In this document: piece by piece, positions 23,822 through 33,200 of the stretch | How the letters are laid out: each line of letters begins with the position of its first letter | Numbering within the stretch: position 1 is the first letter of the stretch | DNA from: Flavobacterium araucananum | Lineage (GTDB): Bacteria; Bacteroidota; Bacteroidia; Flavobacteriales; Flavobacteriaceae | Assembly: GCF_002222055.1 (NCBI RefSeq) | Contig: NZ_MUGS01000015.1 | Location: 211,739 to 275,738 of the forward strand | Length of the DNA: 64,000 nt | Reading direction: 5' to 3' | Program-made: the position numbers and the translations under genes | The notes under the pieces: generated by a model | The model's input: only the letters and a program-made list of their open reading frames with translations | Databases searched by the model: none | Told to the model about the DNA's origin: nothing

Positions 23822-26800
23822 ATGAAAAATTTTATTTTTAGCTTTTTAGCACTTTTGCTACTTCCGGCTTACATGTCTGGACAAGCAATTAAAGGAAAAG
23901 TAGTAGACAGTAGTGGAATGGGAATTCCGGGAGCAATTGTTGCTGCCTCAAATTCCAGAGCTTCTGCTGATGCTGATTTCGACGGAAATTTTACAATAAA
24001 CGCCAAAGAGGGTGAGATACTAAAGATCTCAATGTTAGGTTTTGAAGCTCAATCAATACCTGCAACCGCTGCTCCAATGACCATCACATTAAAAGAAGCA
24101 GGAGATACTGTTCTAAAAGATGTCGTAGTAATTGGATATGGTACCAGAAAGAAAATTGACAATACTTCGGCAATTACATCTATTAAAGCTGAGGAAATTT
24201 CAAAAACAAAAGTTTTAAATGCTTCTCAGGCTATTCAGGGTAAAGCTGCTGGTGTTCAGGTTATTTCATCTGATTTACCAGGTAGTACACCTTCTGTAGT
24301 TATTAGAGGTTTAGGTACTGCATTAGGAGGAAGATCTCCTTTGTATATTGTTGACGGAATGCCAACGGAGAATATCAATAATATCAATACAAACGATATT
24401 ACTTCGTATGAAATTCTTAAAGATGCTTCATCTTTAGCAATTTACGGTACCAGAGCAGCGAATGGAGTTATCATTATTACAACCAAAAAAGGTAAAGGTG
24501 ATAAAGTATCTGTAGAAATTGAAAGTTTTGCCGGTATTAGAAATCCTCTAAAAAAGGTTAAAATGGCAGATTCTAACCAATATGCAGCATATTCTAATGC
24601 GGCTTTAGGTACAAATACTTTTGCTGCTAATCAACCGGTTAATACAAATTGGTTTGATGCAATTACAAGAACCGGAACTTATACTCAAAACAATATCTCT
24701 ATTTCTGGAGCTTCAGAAAATGTGAAGTATTTTTTCAGTGCTGGTAATTATGAAGAACAAGCTATTTTAAATGGTTTAAACTACAGCCGTACTACTTTTA
24801 GAAATAACAATGAATTTAAAATTTCTAAAAAAGTAACATTAACTCAAAACTTGAGTTTTACTTCAGCTAATTCTGCTCCAAAACCTTTAGGTGCTTTTAC
24901 TAATGCATACAAACAATCTCCTTTGGTTCCTGTACGTTTTTCTGACGGACAATATGGTGTATCACGTGTTAATGCAAGTGGTGTAGCGAATCAAATTGGT
25001 TCTTCATTTAATAATGTTGGTAATCCTGTGGCTCAATTAGATTTTTATAATGAGCAACAAAGAAGCGTAACATTACAAGGTGGTCTAAAATTAGATTATG
25101 AAATTGTAAAAGGATTAAAATTTACGTCACAATTTAATGGAGAATACTATTCCTGGAAACAATACAATTATGAAGATAAACAAGGGATCTGGATGGCAGC
25201 AAACCCTAATACAACTGCTGCAGACTATGTAGAAAGTCATAAAAGTGATCCTGTAAATTTATTGACAAGAGGTAGAGAGCAGTACTTTAATTGGAACTTA
25301 TCTAACTACTTTACTTATAATAAACTTTTTGGAGGTATTCATGATCTTGAGTTAACTGCAGGTATGGAGGCTTCTGTAAAAGGACCCAGAGAAACTTTGT
25401 CTATTGCAAGAAAAAACGTAAGTACAAATTCTAACTATTGGTCTTTGTATAATTCTAAAGATGCGCATGGTGTAGAGTATGTATCAGATATTACAAGTTT
25501 ATATGACGTAACGTATAACGAAAGCAGGTTAGCATCCTATTTTGGTCGTTTTCAATATAAGTTAATGGACAGGTATTTATTGACCGGAACTATTAGACGT
25601 GACGGATCTTCAAATTTTGCAAAAGATTACCGTTGGGGAACTTTTCCATCTTTTGGTCTGGGTTGGATCATGACAAAAGAAAGTTTCTTATCGAATATTA
25701 AAGGTGTTGATTTAATTAAATTAAGAGGTAGCTGGGGTAAATTGGGTAACCAAAATGTACCATTAAACAGTCAGGCTTATGCTTCAGGATTAGACGGTTA
25801 TTTAGGCGGTTCAATCTTGTATCCGGGAACTACAATTAATTCACAAATCGATCCAAGTTTATCTTGGGAAATTACAGAAGAAGCTTCTGTAGGTCTTGAT
25901 TTCGAATTATTAAACAGCAGATTAAAAGGTAGTGTTGATTATTATGACAAAAATACAAGTAACGTAATTTTAAATACAAAACCTTATATCCCTTCAGGAT
26001 TGACAATAGCAAGTCCTGCTCACGTTGGAGAAGTTTCTAACAAAGGTTACGAACTTTCGTTACGTTGGGATGATAAAATTAGTGAAGATTTAAGCTACTG
26101 GGTTGGTGGAAACTTTTCTCAAAACCAAAATAAGCTTTCTGCTTTAAAAGATTTTGATATTTCGCCAATTATTGGAGGAAATTTAGGAAATGGTCAGGAT
26201 ACCAAAATATTAAACAAAACTTCTGTTGGTCAGCCATTAGGTAGTTTCTATCTCTACGAGTATGCAGGAATTGATCAGACAAATGGTAAAATGTTGTACT
26301 ATAATGCAGCTGGTGATAAAGTAGTTCAAACTGCTTTGGATGCTACTAAAGATAAAAAATATGTAGGTTCGATTTTGCCAAAAAGCAATTACGGTGTATC
26401 ATTAGGATTAAACTATAAAAATATTGATTTCTCTGTTGACGGATACGGTACAGGTGGTGCTAAAGTTTATAATGGTAAAAAAGCGCAACGTTTTACAGGC
26501 GAAAATGTTGAGGCTTCTTTAACAAACAATTACTGGACTCCAACCAATACAACTGCAGCTAATCCTAAACCATTTAATGAAGTTCCTTATGCTTCTACAT
26601 ACTATTTAGAATCAGGTGATTTCTTTAGAATCAATAACATCACTTTAGGATATAAACTTCCTTTAAATGACACAAGTTTTGTAAACTATTGCAGAATTTA
26701 CGTAAACGCAATTAATCCATTTATTACTCAAAAATTCTCTGGATTTTCTCCTGAGTTAAATGGTGATGGTAATCCTTACGGAACTCAAGGAATCGAGCTT

Positions 26801-26854
26801 GATGCTTATCCTACTCTAAGATCTTTCGTTCTTGGTGCTAATTTAAAATTTTAA
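23822..26854 (+). CDS. SusC-type TonB-dependent outer-membrane transporter
   Basis: A 1010-residue protein that imports oligosaccharides across the outer membrane using TonB energy, in complex with SusD. A signal peptide ends near YMSGQ. A carboxypeptidase-regulatory-like domain (about 22-100, IKGKVVDSSGMGIPGAIV) is followed by the TonB-box region VVVIGYGTRKK. The plug shows the SusC hallmarks PLYIVDGMP and YGTRAANGVIIITTKKGKG, and the barrel ends in LRSFVLGANLKF with a terminal Phe. susD starts 4 bp after the stop. The gene is separated from the regulator by 244 bp of palindrome-rich sequence. Confidence 0.96.
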   Translation: MKNFIFSFLALLLLPAYMSGQAIKGKVVDSSGMGIPGAIVAASNSRASADADFDGNFTINAKEGEILKISMLGFEAQSIPATAAPMTITLKEAGDTVLKDVVVIGYGTRKKIDNTSAITSIKAEEISKTKVLNASQAIQGKAAGVQVISSDLPGSTPSVVIRGLGTALGGRSPLYIVDGMPTENINNINTNDITSYEILKDASSLAIYGTRAANGVIIITTKKGKGDKVSVEIESFAGIRNPLKKVKMADSNQYAAYSNAALGTNTFAANQPVNTNWFDAITRTGTYTQNNISISGASENVKYFFSAGNYEEQAILNGLNYSRTTFRNNNEFKISKKVTLTQNLSFTSANSAPKPLGAFTNAYKQSPLVPVRFSDGQYGVSRVNASGVANQIGSSFNNVGNPVAQLDFYNEQQRSVTLQGGLKLDYEIVKGLKFTSQFNGEYYSWKQYNYEDKQGIWMAANPNTTAADYVESHKSDPVNLLTRGREQYFNWNLSNYFTYNKLFGGIHDLELTAGMEASVKGPRETLSIARKNVSTNSNYWSLYNSKDAHGVEYVSDITSLYDVTYNESRLASYFGRFQYKLMDRYLLTGTIRRDGSSNFAKDYRWGTFPSFGLGWIMTKESFLSNIKGVDLIKLRGSWGKLGNQNVPLNSQAYASGLDGYLGGSILYPGTTINSQIDPSLSWEITEEASVGLDFELLNSRLKGSVDYYDKNTSNVILNTKPYIPSGLTIASPAHVGEVSNKGYELSLRWDDKISEDLSYWVGGNFSQNQNKLSALKDFDISPIIGGNLGNGQDTKILNKTSVGQPLGSFYLYEYAGIDQTNGKMLYYNAAGDKVVQTALDATKDKKYVGSILPKSNYGVSLGLNYKNIDFSVDGYGTGGAKVYNGKKAQRFTGENVEASLTNNYWTPTNTTAANPKPFNEVPYASTYYLESGDFFRINNITLGYKLPLNDTSFVNYCRIYVNAINPFITQKFSGFSPELNGDGNPYGTQGIELDAYPTLRSFVLGANLKF

Positions 26855-26858
26855 TATT

Positions 26859-28334
26859 ATGAAAAAGATATATATATCAATGTTCGTGCTGTCAGCATTG
26901 TTTTTTGCAGGTTGCCAAGACGACTTTTTAGATGTTAATCCAACACAGGCTATACCTACAACAGATGTTGAATTGTATAACACTGACAATGGAGCAAAAA
27001 CATTTGTCACTTCAATTTACAGCAAGTTTCTGGATTGGGACATGAGCTCATTTGGCTGGATTGGTTTAGCCAGTATTACATCTGATGATGCTGACAAAGG
27101 ATCATCACCAGGAGACGGAGGAACAGATAAAGATGTTTTGGATGCATTAAGTTATAACTCATCAAACCCATCTGCAGAAAGTACTTTTACTGCTCAATAT
27201 GATGGAATCAACAGATGTAACCAGGCATTAGTGATACTTCCTAAATTAGATAAAGCAGATTCGGCTTTAAGAGAAAGATTAATGGGAGAAGCTAAATTTT
27301 TAAGAGCTTACATGTATTTTACTTTAGTAAAATGTTACGGAGGAGTTCCAATTGTTGACCGTTTACAAAACCCAACTTCTGAAGAAGATAAAAAAATGTT
27401 GCTTACGCGTAAGCCAGTTGCTGAAGTATATGCTTTTATTGAAAAAGATTTAGCAGATGCAATTGCAGTATTACCATTAAGAACAGCATATTCATCTGAT
27501 GAGAAAGAGAGAGCTTCAAAAGGAGCAGCTTATGCTTTGTTGGCCAAAGTTAGTTTGTACCAAAAGAAATGGCAACAAGTTGTTGACAACTGTAATTTGA
27601 TTACAGGATATGCATTAAACCCAAGCTACGCTAAAATGTTCAGATTAGAAGGTGAAAATGATATTGAATCTTTGTTTGAAATCAACGGAAATGGTGCAGT
27701 ACCAACTAGAGGAATTCAAGGATATTCTAACGTTCAGGGTGCTCGTGGTGCCGGTGGATGGGGATGGGGATTCAATACTCCGTCAGAAAGCTTGCTTAAC
27801 GCTTACGAAGCAGGTGATGTTAGAAAAGAGGCTACTATTATTTTTAGAAACTCAACTTTATACGATGGCAGAGTAGTTCCGGCAACAGTAGAAAATGCTA
27901 TGTACAATTTCAAAGCATATTCTTCAGCATTTACTGATGCATGGGAAACTGATGCAAATATCAAATGTTTAAGATATGGTGAAGTATTGTTGATGAAAGC
28001 TGAAGCATTAAACGAATTAGGTCAAACTTCTGACGCTATTCCGTTATTAAACCAAATCAGACACAGAGCTGGTTTAGGAGATACTCCTGCAACTACACAG
28101 GCAGCTGTTAGAACTGCAATATGGAAAGAAAGAAGAGTAGAGTTAGCCTTTGAGTTCGACAGATTTTTTGATCTTGTTAGAACAGGACAAGCTAAAGCAG
28201 CTTTTGCAGCAGATAAAAATGAATTTTTTCCTAACGGAAGAACATTCACAGAAGGTAAAAATGAATTGTTCCCAATTCCGGCAACATTCATAATACAAGC
28301 CAACGGATTATCTCAACAAAATCCTGGTTACTAA
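26859..28334 (+). CDS. SusD/RagB-type surface glycan-binding lipoprotein
   Basis: The lid subunit that captures glycans over the SusC channel. The 491 residues start with a signal peptide and lipobox (LFFAGC, C19), followed by QDDFLDVNPTQAIPTTD. The acidic CQDDF just after the lipid cysteine is typical of surface-exposed Bacteroidota lipoproteins. The tetratricopeptide-like core contains LMGEAKFLRAYMYFTLVKCYGGVP, and the C terminus has the family pattern ELAFEFDRFFDLVRTG with the ending FPIPATFIIQANGLSQQNPGY. It is translated together with susC, and a terminator-like hairpin follows. Confidence 0.96.
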   Translation: MKKIYISMFVLSALFFAGCQDDFLDVNPTQAIPTTDVELYNTDNGAKTFVTSIYSKFLDWDMSSFGWIGLASITSDDADKGSSPGDGGTDKDVLDALSYNSSNPSAESTFTAQYDGINRCNQALVILPKLDKADSALRERLMGEAKFLRAYMYFTLVKCYGGVPIVDRLQNPTSEEDKKMLLTRKPVAEVYAFIEKDLADAIAVLPLRTAYSSDEKERASKGAAYALLAKVSLYQKKWQQVVDNCNLITGYALNPSYAKMFRLEGENDIESLFEINGNGAVPTRGIQGYSNVQGARGAGGWGWGFNTPSESLLNAYEAGDVRKEATIIFRNSTLYDGRVVPATVENAMYNFKAYSSAFTDAWETDANIKCLRYGEVLLMKAEALNELGQTSDAIPLLNQIRHRAGLGDTPATTQAAVRTAIWKERRVELAFEFDRFFDLVRTGQAKAAFAADKNEFFPNGRTFTEGKNELFPIPATFIIQANGLSQQNPGY

Positions 28335-28345
28335 TTAAAATTTCA

Positions 28346-28384
28346 AAATCACTCCTTTCCTTATTTTGAAAGGAGTGATTTTTA
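28346..28384 (+). terminator. Terminator/attenuator between susD and the hydrolase genes
   Basis: AAATCACTCCTTTC and GAAAGGAGTGATTT pair exactly (14 bp) and are followed by T residues, 11 bp after susD. It would leave susCD more abundant than the downstream enzyme genes, a common PUL arrangement. Confidence 0.8.
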
Positions 28385-28405
28385 TTAATTGTTTTTAAAT
28401 TTTTT

Positions 28406-29779
28406 ATGATGGTTAAAATTTCAGTTTTATTATTAGTTTTTACATTTTTTGGTTGCGGATCAAATTCAGATAAATCAAAAGAAAAAGAAGGAGAAAATGC
28501 AGTTGCTGTAAAATTAACAGATGAACAACTTTTGGCTACAGTTCAAAAACAAACTTTTAAATATTTTTGGGATTATGCTGAGCCAAATTCTGGATTAGCA
28601 AGAGAGCGTTATCATCCGGACGGAGTTTATCCTGATAATGATAGTAATATTGTAACAACCGGAGGTTCAGGTTTTGGACTTATGGCAATTGTTTCCGGTA
28701 TGTCTCAAGGATTTATCACTAAAGAGCAAGGTACAGAGAGACTAAACAAAATTGCAGATTTTTTAGGCAAAGCAGATCGTTTTCATGGCGCATGGTCACA
28801 TTGGATCGACGGAAATACAGGAAAAGTAAAGCCTTTTGGAACCAAGGATAATGGTGGAGACTTAGTCGAAACATCATTTTTGGTTGCGGGAATGATTACA
28901 GTTCGTGAATATCTGAAAGAGGGTTCTGAGAACGAAAAAGCGGTAGCTCAGAAATATGATGCACTTTGGAAAGGTGTTGACTGGCAATGGTATACAAACA
29001 ATAAAAAGGTGTTGTACTGGCATTGGTCGCCTACTTATGACTGGCAAATGAATTTTCCGCTTGAGGGATATAACGAATGTTTGATTACGTATGTAATGGC
29101 AGCATCTTCGCCAACCCATACAATCGACGCAAAAGTTTATCATGAAGGCTGGGCAAGAAGTGGTGCAATTGTTAGTGCTAAAACAAAATATAATATTCCG
29201 TTAGTCTTAAAACATAACGGAGCAGAAGAATTTGGCGGACCCCTGTTTTGGGCGCACTATTCTTATGTAGGACTTGATCCAAATCAATTAACAGATAAGT
29301 ATGCAAATTATTGGGATCTGAACGTGAATCAGACCAAAATCAATTATGAATATTGTATACAAAATCCTAAGAAGGGTTATAGTGCCAATTATTGGGGATT
29401 AAGCGCTTCGTATTCCAGAAATCCTGATGGATCAATAGGGTACAATGCCCATATGCCGAGTAATGATCAGGGTGTTATGTCGCCTACGGCTGCAATAAGT
29501 TCGATTGTCTATACACCAAAAGAATCTATGGCTGTAATTCGTAATCTATATGATAATCATAAAAAAGAAACTTGGGGAGATGCAGGTTTTTATGATGCAT
29601 TAAGTCTGCAAAACAACAATTGGGTTGTAAAACGCTATTTGGCAATCGATCAGGGACCGGAAGTAGTTATGATCGAAAATTACCGTACAGGTTTATTATG
29701 GAAATTATTCATGAATGCACCCGAAGTAAAGCAAGGTTTAACAAAACTTGGTTTTCATTCCGGAAAATATGGACTTTAA
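28406..29779 (+). CDS. GH144-like glycoside hydrolase lipoprotein (glucoamylase-like domain)
   Basis: A 457-residue protein with signal peptide and lipobox FTFFGC, followed by GSNSDKSKEKEGE. The rest is one alpha/alpha-barrel domain of the Pfam 'glycoamylase' type, visible from TFKYFWDYAEPNSGLARER, YPDNDSNIVTTGGSGFGLMA, GAWSHWIDG and NFPLEGYNECLITYVMAASS. The characterised members I know in Bacteroidota are GH144 endo-beta-1,2-glucanases, so cleavage of beta-1,2-glucan at the cell surface or in the periplasm is the leading hypothesis. Conserved acidic residues in NDSN, LEGYNE and the Trp-rich segment YWHWSPTYDWQMN probably line the cleft. It is followed 12 bp later by an esterase-like gene. 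Confidence 0.78.
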   Translation: MMVKISVLLLVFTFFGCGSNSDKSKEKEGENAVAVKLTDEQLLATVQKQTFKYFWDYAEPNSGLARERYHPDGVYPDNDSNIVTTGGSGFGLMAIVSGMSQGFITKEQGTERLNKIADFLGKADRFHGAWSHWIDGNTGKVKPFGTKDNGGDLVETSFLVAGMITVREYLKEGSENEKAVAQKYDALWKGVDWQWYTNNKKVLYWHWSPTYDWQMNFPLEGYNECLITYVMAASSPTHTIDAKVYHEGWARSGAIVSAKTKYNIPLVLKHNGAEEFGGPLFWAHYSYVGLDPNQLTDKYANYWDLNVNQTKINYEYCIQNPKKGYSANYWGLSASYSRNPDGSIGYNAHMPSNDQGVMSPTAAISSIVYTPKESMAVIRNLYDNHKKETWGDAGFYDALSLQNNNWVVKRYLAIDQGPEVVMIENYRTGLLWKLFMNAPEVKQGLTKLGFHSGKYGL

Positions 29780-29790
29780 CATAATTTAAA

Positions 29791-30504
29791 ATGAAGTACA
29801 AACTAGCTTTAATATTTCTCTTGTTTTCTGTATTAGGTTTTGCGCAAAGCGAAACAAATGGAAAAATAAAAACGATTGTAGTAACCAATTATGAATTAGG
29901 TTATGCATTGCACAAACCAGCCAATACAAAAGATAAAAAGCCATTGATAGTTTTTATTTCAGGAGATGGAGAAAAAGGAACAGACATTGAAAAAGTAAAA
30001 ATTCATGGTCCCTTAAAGTATCTAAAAACGCATCCGGTCGATGCTTATATTCTGGCACCACAATGCAAAGAAGATGAAAACTGGAATATTGAATCTATTC
30101 ATGAATTGATTTTAAAAATTCAAAAAGAAAACAAAATCGATCCGGACAGAATATATGTTACAGGTTTGAGTTCCGGAGGTTGGGCAGCATGGAATCTGGC
30201 ACTTTCATATCCGGATAAATTTGCCGCATTAATACCTATTTCTGGTTTTGTTGATTTGATAGAGCTAGAAAGTGCCTGTAAAATTGCCAATATTCCTACC
30301 AGAATTTTTCACGGATTATTAGACGATGTGGTAAAAGTAGATTATGCAATAACGATTTATAAAGAATTAAAAAAATGCAATGCCAAGGATGTTCAGTTGA
30401 CCATTTTTGATGATGCAGGTCACGACAGTTGGTCACGAGTTTATGACAATCCTGAAATTTATGACTGGTTGTTTAAACAGAAAAAAGCAAATACGGGTAA
30501 ATAA
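29791..30504 (+). CDS. Secreted alpha/beta hydrolase (esterase-like)
   Basis: A 237-residue protein with signal peptide MKYKLALIFLLFSVLGFAQS. The alpha/beta-hydrolase nucleophile elbow is GLSSGG (about residue 127, in DRIYVTGLSSGGWAAWN). The acid is probably in GLLDDVV and the catalytic His in DAGHDSW. The layout resembles polyhydroxybutyrate-depolymerase/dienelactone-type esterases found in PULs, where they remove acyl groups from glycans. If the substrate is a bacterial beta-1,2-glucan, succinyl groups are a possible target, but that is inference. It sits 12 bp after the GH144-like gene and before a heptamer microsatellite. Confidence 0.78.
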   Translation: MKYKLALIFLLFSVLGFAQSETNGKIKTIVVTNYELGYALHKPANTKDKKPLIVFISGDGEKGTDIEKVKIHGPLKYLKTHPVDAYILAPQCKEDENWNIESIHELILKIQKENKIDPDRIYVTGLSSGGWAAWNLALSYPDKFAALIPISGFVDLIELESACKIANIPTRIFHGLLDDVVKVDYAITIYKELKKCNAKDVQLTIFDDAGHDSWSRVYDNPEIYDWLFKQKKANTGK

Positions 30505-30565
30505 AGAATATAGAATATAGAATATAGAATATAGAATATAGAATATAGAATATAGAATATAGAAT
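30505..30565. repeat. Heptanucleotide microsatellite (AGAATAT)8.7
   Basis: Eight full copies of AGAATAT plus AGAAT, without a mismatch, start at the last base of the esterase stop codon and end 81 bp before the GH3 start codon. Perfect short tandem repeats change length by slippage, so the spacing or mRNA folding before bglX may vary between cells. Confidence 0.9.
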
Positions 30566-30646
30566 GAAATCGTTATGAGTCCAAATTAGAAATAAAATGA
30601 AGAAAAGCGATTCCATGTTCCATAAAAAATCAAATATTAAATACAC

Positions 30647-32947
30647 ATGAAAAACAAATTAGTCTTGTTATTTTTAGGATGTGCTGTTTTGGGTTATGCC
30701 CAGAAAAAGAATACTAAAAGTACAGTAAAAATTAAACCAAAATCGGAGTTTGTAGCGGAGTTATTGTCGAAAATGACATTAGATGAAAAATTAGGTCAGC
30801 TTAATTTACCAACATCTGGAGATATTACTACAGGACAGGCAAACAGTTCTGATGTGGCTAAAAAAATTGCTGAAGGTAAAGTTGGAGGTTTATTCAATAT
30901 TAAATCTGTTCAAAAGATTAAGGAAGTACAAAGAATTGCAGTAGAAGAAAGCCGTTTAAAAATTCCGTTGATTTTTGGTATGGATGTTATTCATGGTTAC
31001 GAAACAACTTTTCCAATTCCGCTGGGATTATCATGCACCTGGGATATGAACCTTATCGAAAGAAGTGCACAAATTGCAGCTCAGGAAGCAAGTGCAGATG
31101 GTATAAACTGGACATTTTCTCCAATGGTCGATGTTTCTCGTGATCCGCGTTGGGGACGAGTTTCTGAAGGTTCTGGTGAAGATCCTTATTTAGGAAGCCA
31201 AATTGCAAAAGCAATGGTAAATGGTTACCAACAACATGATCTTTCTAAAAACAATTCTATCATGGCATGTGTAAAACACTTTGCTTTATATGGTGCACCA
31301 GAAGCAGGACGTGATTACAATACGGTAGACATGAGTCATCTCAGAATGTTTAATGATTATTTTCCTCCTTACAAAGCCGCTGTCGATGCCGGAGTAGGTT
31401 CAGTTATGGCTTCTTTTAATGAAGTTGACGGGATTCCTGCAACCGGAAACAAATGGTTGATGACTGATGTTTTAAGAAAACAATGGGGTTTTAAAGGTTT
31501 TGTAGTAACTGACTTTACCGGAATTCCCGAAATGATCGAACACGGGATGGGAGATTTACAAGCTGTTTCGGCTTTATCTCTAAATGCAGGTGTAGAAATG
31601 GATATGGTAGGAGAAGGCTTCTTAGGAACTTTGAAAAAATCTCTGGATCAGAAAAAAGTAACAATAGAAACAATTGACAATGCTGTTAAACTTATTCTGG
31701 AAGCTAAATATGATTTAGGATTGTTCCAGGATCCTTATAAATATTGTGATGAAAAAAGAGCAAAAACGGAAATCTTTACGGCAAGCAGCAGAAAAGAAGC
31801 CAGATCAATTTCGGCTCAATCATTGGTTTTATTAAAAAATCAGAATCAGGTATTGCCACTAAAAAAGTCAGGAACAATTGCTCTAATAGGGCCATTGGCT
31901 GATGCAAAAGAAAACATGCCGGGAACATGGAGTGTTGCTACAAAAATGGAAAATGCGATTTCCCTTTTAGCCGGAATTAAGGAAGTAGCAGGAACAGCTA
32001 CAAAAGTATTATATGCAAAAGGAAGTAACTTAGATTATGATGAAACTTTTGAAACCAATGCAACAATGTTTGGAAAAACATTACACCGCGACGGACGTTC
32101 AAAAGAAGAATTATTGGCAGAAGCTCTTAAAGTAGCCAATCAATCAGATGTAATTGTTGCTGCACTTGGAGAATCTGCAGAAATGAGTGGAGAATCAAGC
32201 AGCCGTACAAATTTAGAAATTCCACAAGCACAAAAAGATTTACTGAATGCCTTATTAAAAACAGGAAAACCAGTTGTTTTGGTTTTATTCGACGGACGTC
32301 CATTAGTTTTAAAAGATGAAAACGAAACGGTTCCTGCTATTTTAAATGTTTGGTTTGCTGGTAGCGAAGCAGGTTATGCTATTGCCGATGTTTTATTTGG
32401 AGATGTAAATCCTTCAGGAAAACTAACATCAACTTTTCCAAGAAGCGTTGGTCAGTTGCCAATTTATTACGCACACAAAAATACAGGAAGACCACTTTCG
32501 AATACAGAAGGTAAATTCGAAAAATTCAGATCTAATTATATAGACGAAAGAAACGAACCATTATTTCCATTTGGATTTGGTTTAAGCTATACATCTTTTG
32601 ATTATTCGAACCTGAAAATTTCATCAGATAAAATGAATGCTGACGGAAAACTAAAAGTAACAATTGATGTTGCCAATACAGGAAATTATGACGGAAAAGA
32701 AACTGTACAATTATACCTTAGGGATTTAGTTGGATCTGTAACAAGACCCGTGAGAGAACTAAAAAATTTCCAAAAAATAGCACTTAAAAAAGGTGAAAAA
32801 CAAACAGTGACTTTTGATATCACAGTTGAAGATTTAAAATTTTATAATTCTGATTTACAATTCGTAGCAGAACCAGGTCAATTTGATGTTTTCGTTGGAG
32901 GAAACTCAAATGCCGATAAGAAAGTTAGTTTTGAATTGGCTAAATAA
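30647..32947 (+). CDS. bglX: GH3 family beta-glucosidase
   Basis: Removes terminal beta-linked glucose from oligosaccharides. The 766 residues have the full BglX layout: signal peptide (LFLGCAVLGYAQ), N-terminal (alpha/beta)8 domain with DVSRDPRWGRVSEGSGEDPYLG and KHFALYG, nucleophile aspartate in FVVTDFTGI (about residue 285), alpha/beta sandwich with GESAEMSGESSSRTNLEIP supplying the acid/base, and a C-terminal FnIII-like domain starting near FGFGLSYTSFDYSNL. In the locus it would finish oligosaccharides made by the GH144-like enzyme. A microsatellite lies upstream and a terminator downstream. Confidence 0.94.
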   Translation: MKNKLVLLFLGCAVLGYAQKKNTKSTVKIKPKSEFVAELLSKMTLDEKLGQLNLPTSGDITTGQANSSDVAKKIAEGKVGGLFNIKSVQKIKEVQRIAVEESRLKIPLIFGMDVIHGYETTFPIPLGLSCTWDMNLIERSAQIAAQEASADGINWTFSPMVDVSRDPRWGRVSEGSGEDPYLGSQIAKAMVNGYQQHDLSKNNSIMACVKHFALYGAPEAGRDYNTVDMSHLRMFNDYFPPYKAAVDAGVGSVMASFNEVDGIPATGNKWLMTDVLRKQWGFKGFVVTDFTGIPEMIEHGMGDLQAVSALSLNAGVEMDMVGEGFLGTLKKSLDQKKVTIETIDNAVKLILEAKYDLGLFQDPYKYCDEKRAKTEIFTASSRKEARSISAQSLVLLKNQNQVLPLKKSGTIALIGPLADAKENMPGTWSVATKMENAISLLAGIKEVAGTATKVLYAKGSNLDYDETFETNATMFGKTLHRDGRSKEELLAEALKVANQSDVIVAALGESAEMSGESSSRTNLEIPQAQKDLLNALLKTGKPVVLVLFDGRPLVLKDENETVPAILNVWFAGSEAGYAIADVLFGDVNPSGKLTSTFPRSVGQLPIYYAHKNTGRPLSNTEGKFEKFRSNYIDERNEPLFPFGFGLSYTSFDYSNLKISSDKMNADGKLKVTIDVANTGNYDGKETVQLYLRDLVGSVTRPVRELKNFQKIALKKGEKQTVTFDITVEDLKFYNSDLQFVAEPGQFDVFVGGNSNADKKVSFELAK

Positions 32948-32971
32948 TAATTGGTTTGTTAATTAGTTAAT

Positions 32972-33007
32972 TGCCCTTCGTCTTTGGTTAGCGAAGGGCT
33001 TTTTTTA
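32972..33007 (+). terminator. Intrinsic terminator after bglX
   Basis: GCCCTTCG (32973-32980) and CGAAGGGC (32992-32999) pair exactly and are followed by seven T residues. Confidence 0.88.
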
Positions 33008-33051
33008 GCTTTTTATTCTGAAAAATTACAGTAAATAGTTATAATTTATAA

Positions 33052-33198
33052 AATTTAATTTTAAAAAAATGGATGACCCTAAATGTCTGGACGGTTAATG
33101 ATGCTCATGAAATGAATTGGATTATCGAAAATAATTTTGACTACATCACCACCAACGAACCCGAATTGCTCAAACAACGAATAAAAATCAAAAAATAA
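33052..33198 (+). pseudogene. 3' remnant of a glycerophosphodiester phosphodiesterase gene
   Basis: The frame ending at the stop 33196-33198 translates to WMTLNVWTVNDAHEMNWIIE followed by NNFDYITTNEPELLKQRIKIKK. This is the conserved C-terminal end of GDPD-type phosphodiesterases (the VWTVN and DYITTNEP motifs). An in-frame stop at 33049 and the absence of any catalytic HRG/E-x-D part show that only the last 40 or so residues survive. The rest of the gene has been deleted, perhaps when the bglX terminator or the GH43-like gene was joined here. It ends 2 bp before the GH43-like start. Confidence 0.75.
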
Positions 33199-33200
33199 AA

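Noticed and set aside
30505..30565. CRISPR array
   Set aside because: The repeat is a contiguous 7-bp tandem with no spacers, and no cas genes are in the window.
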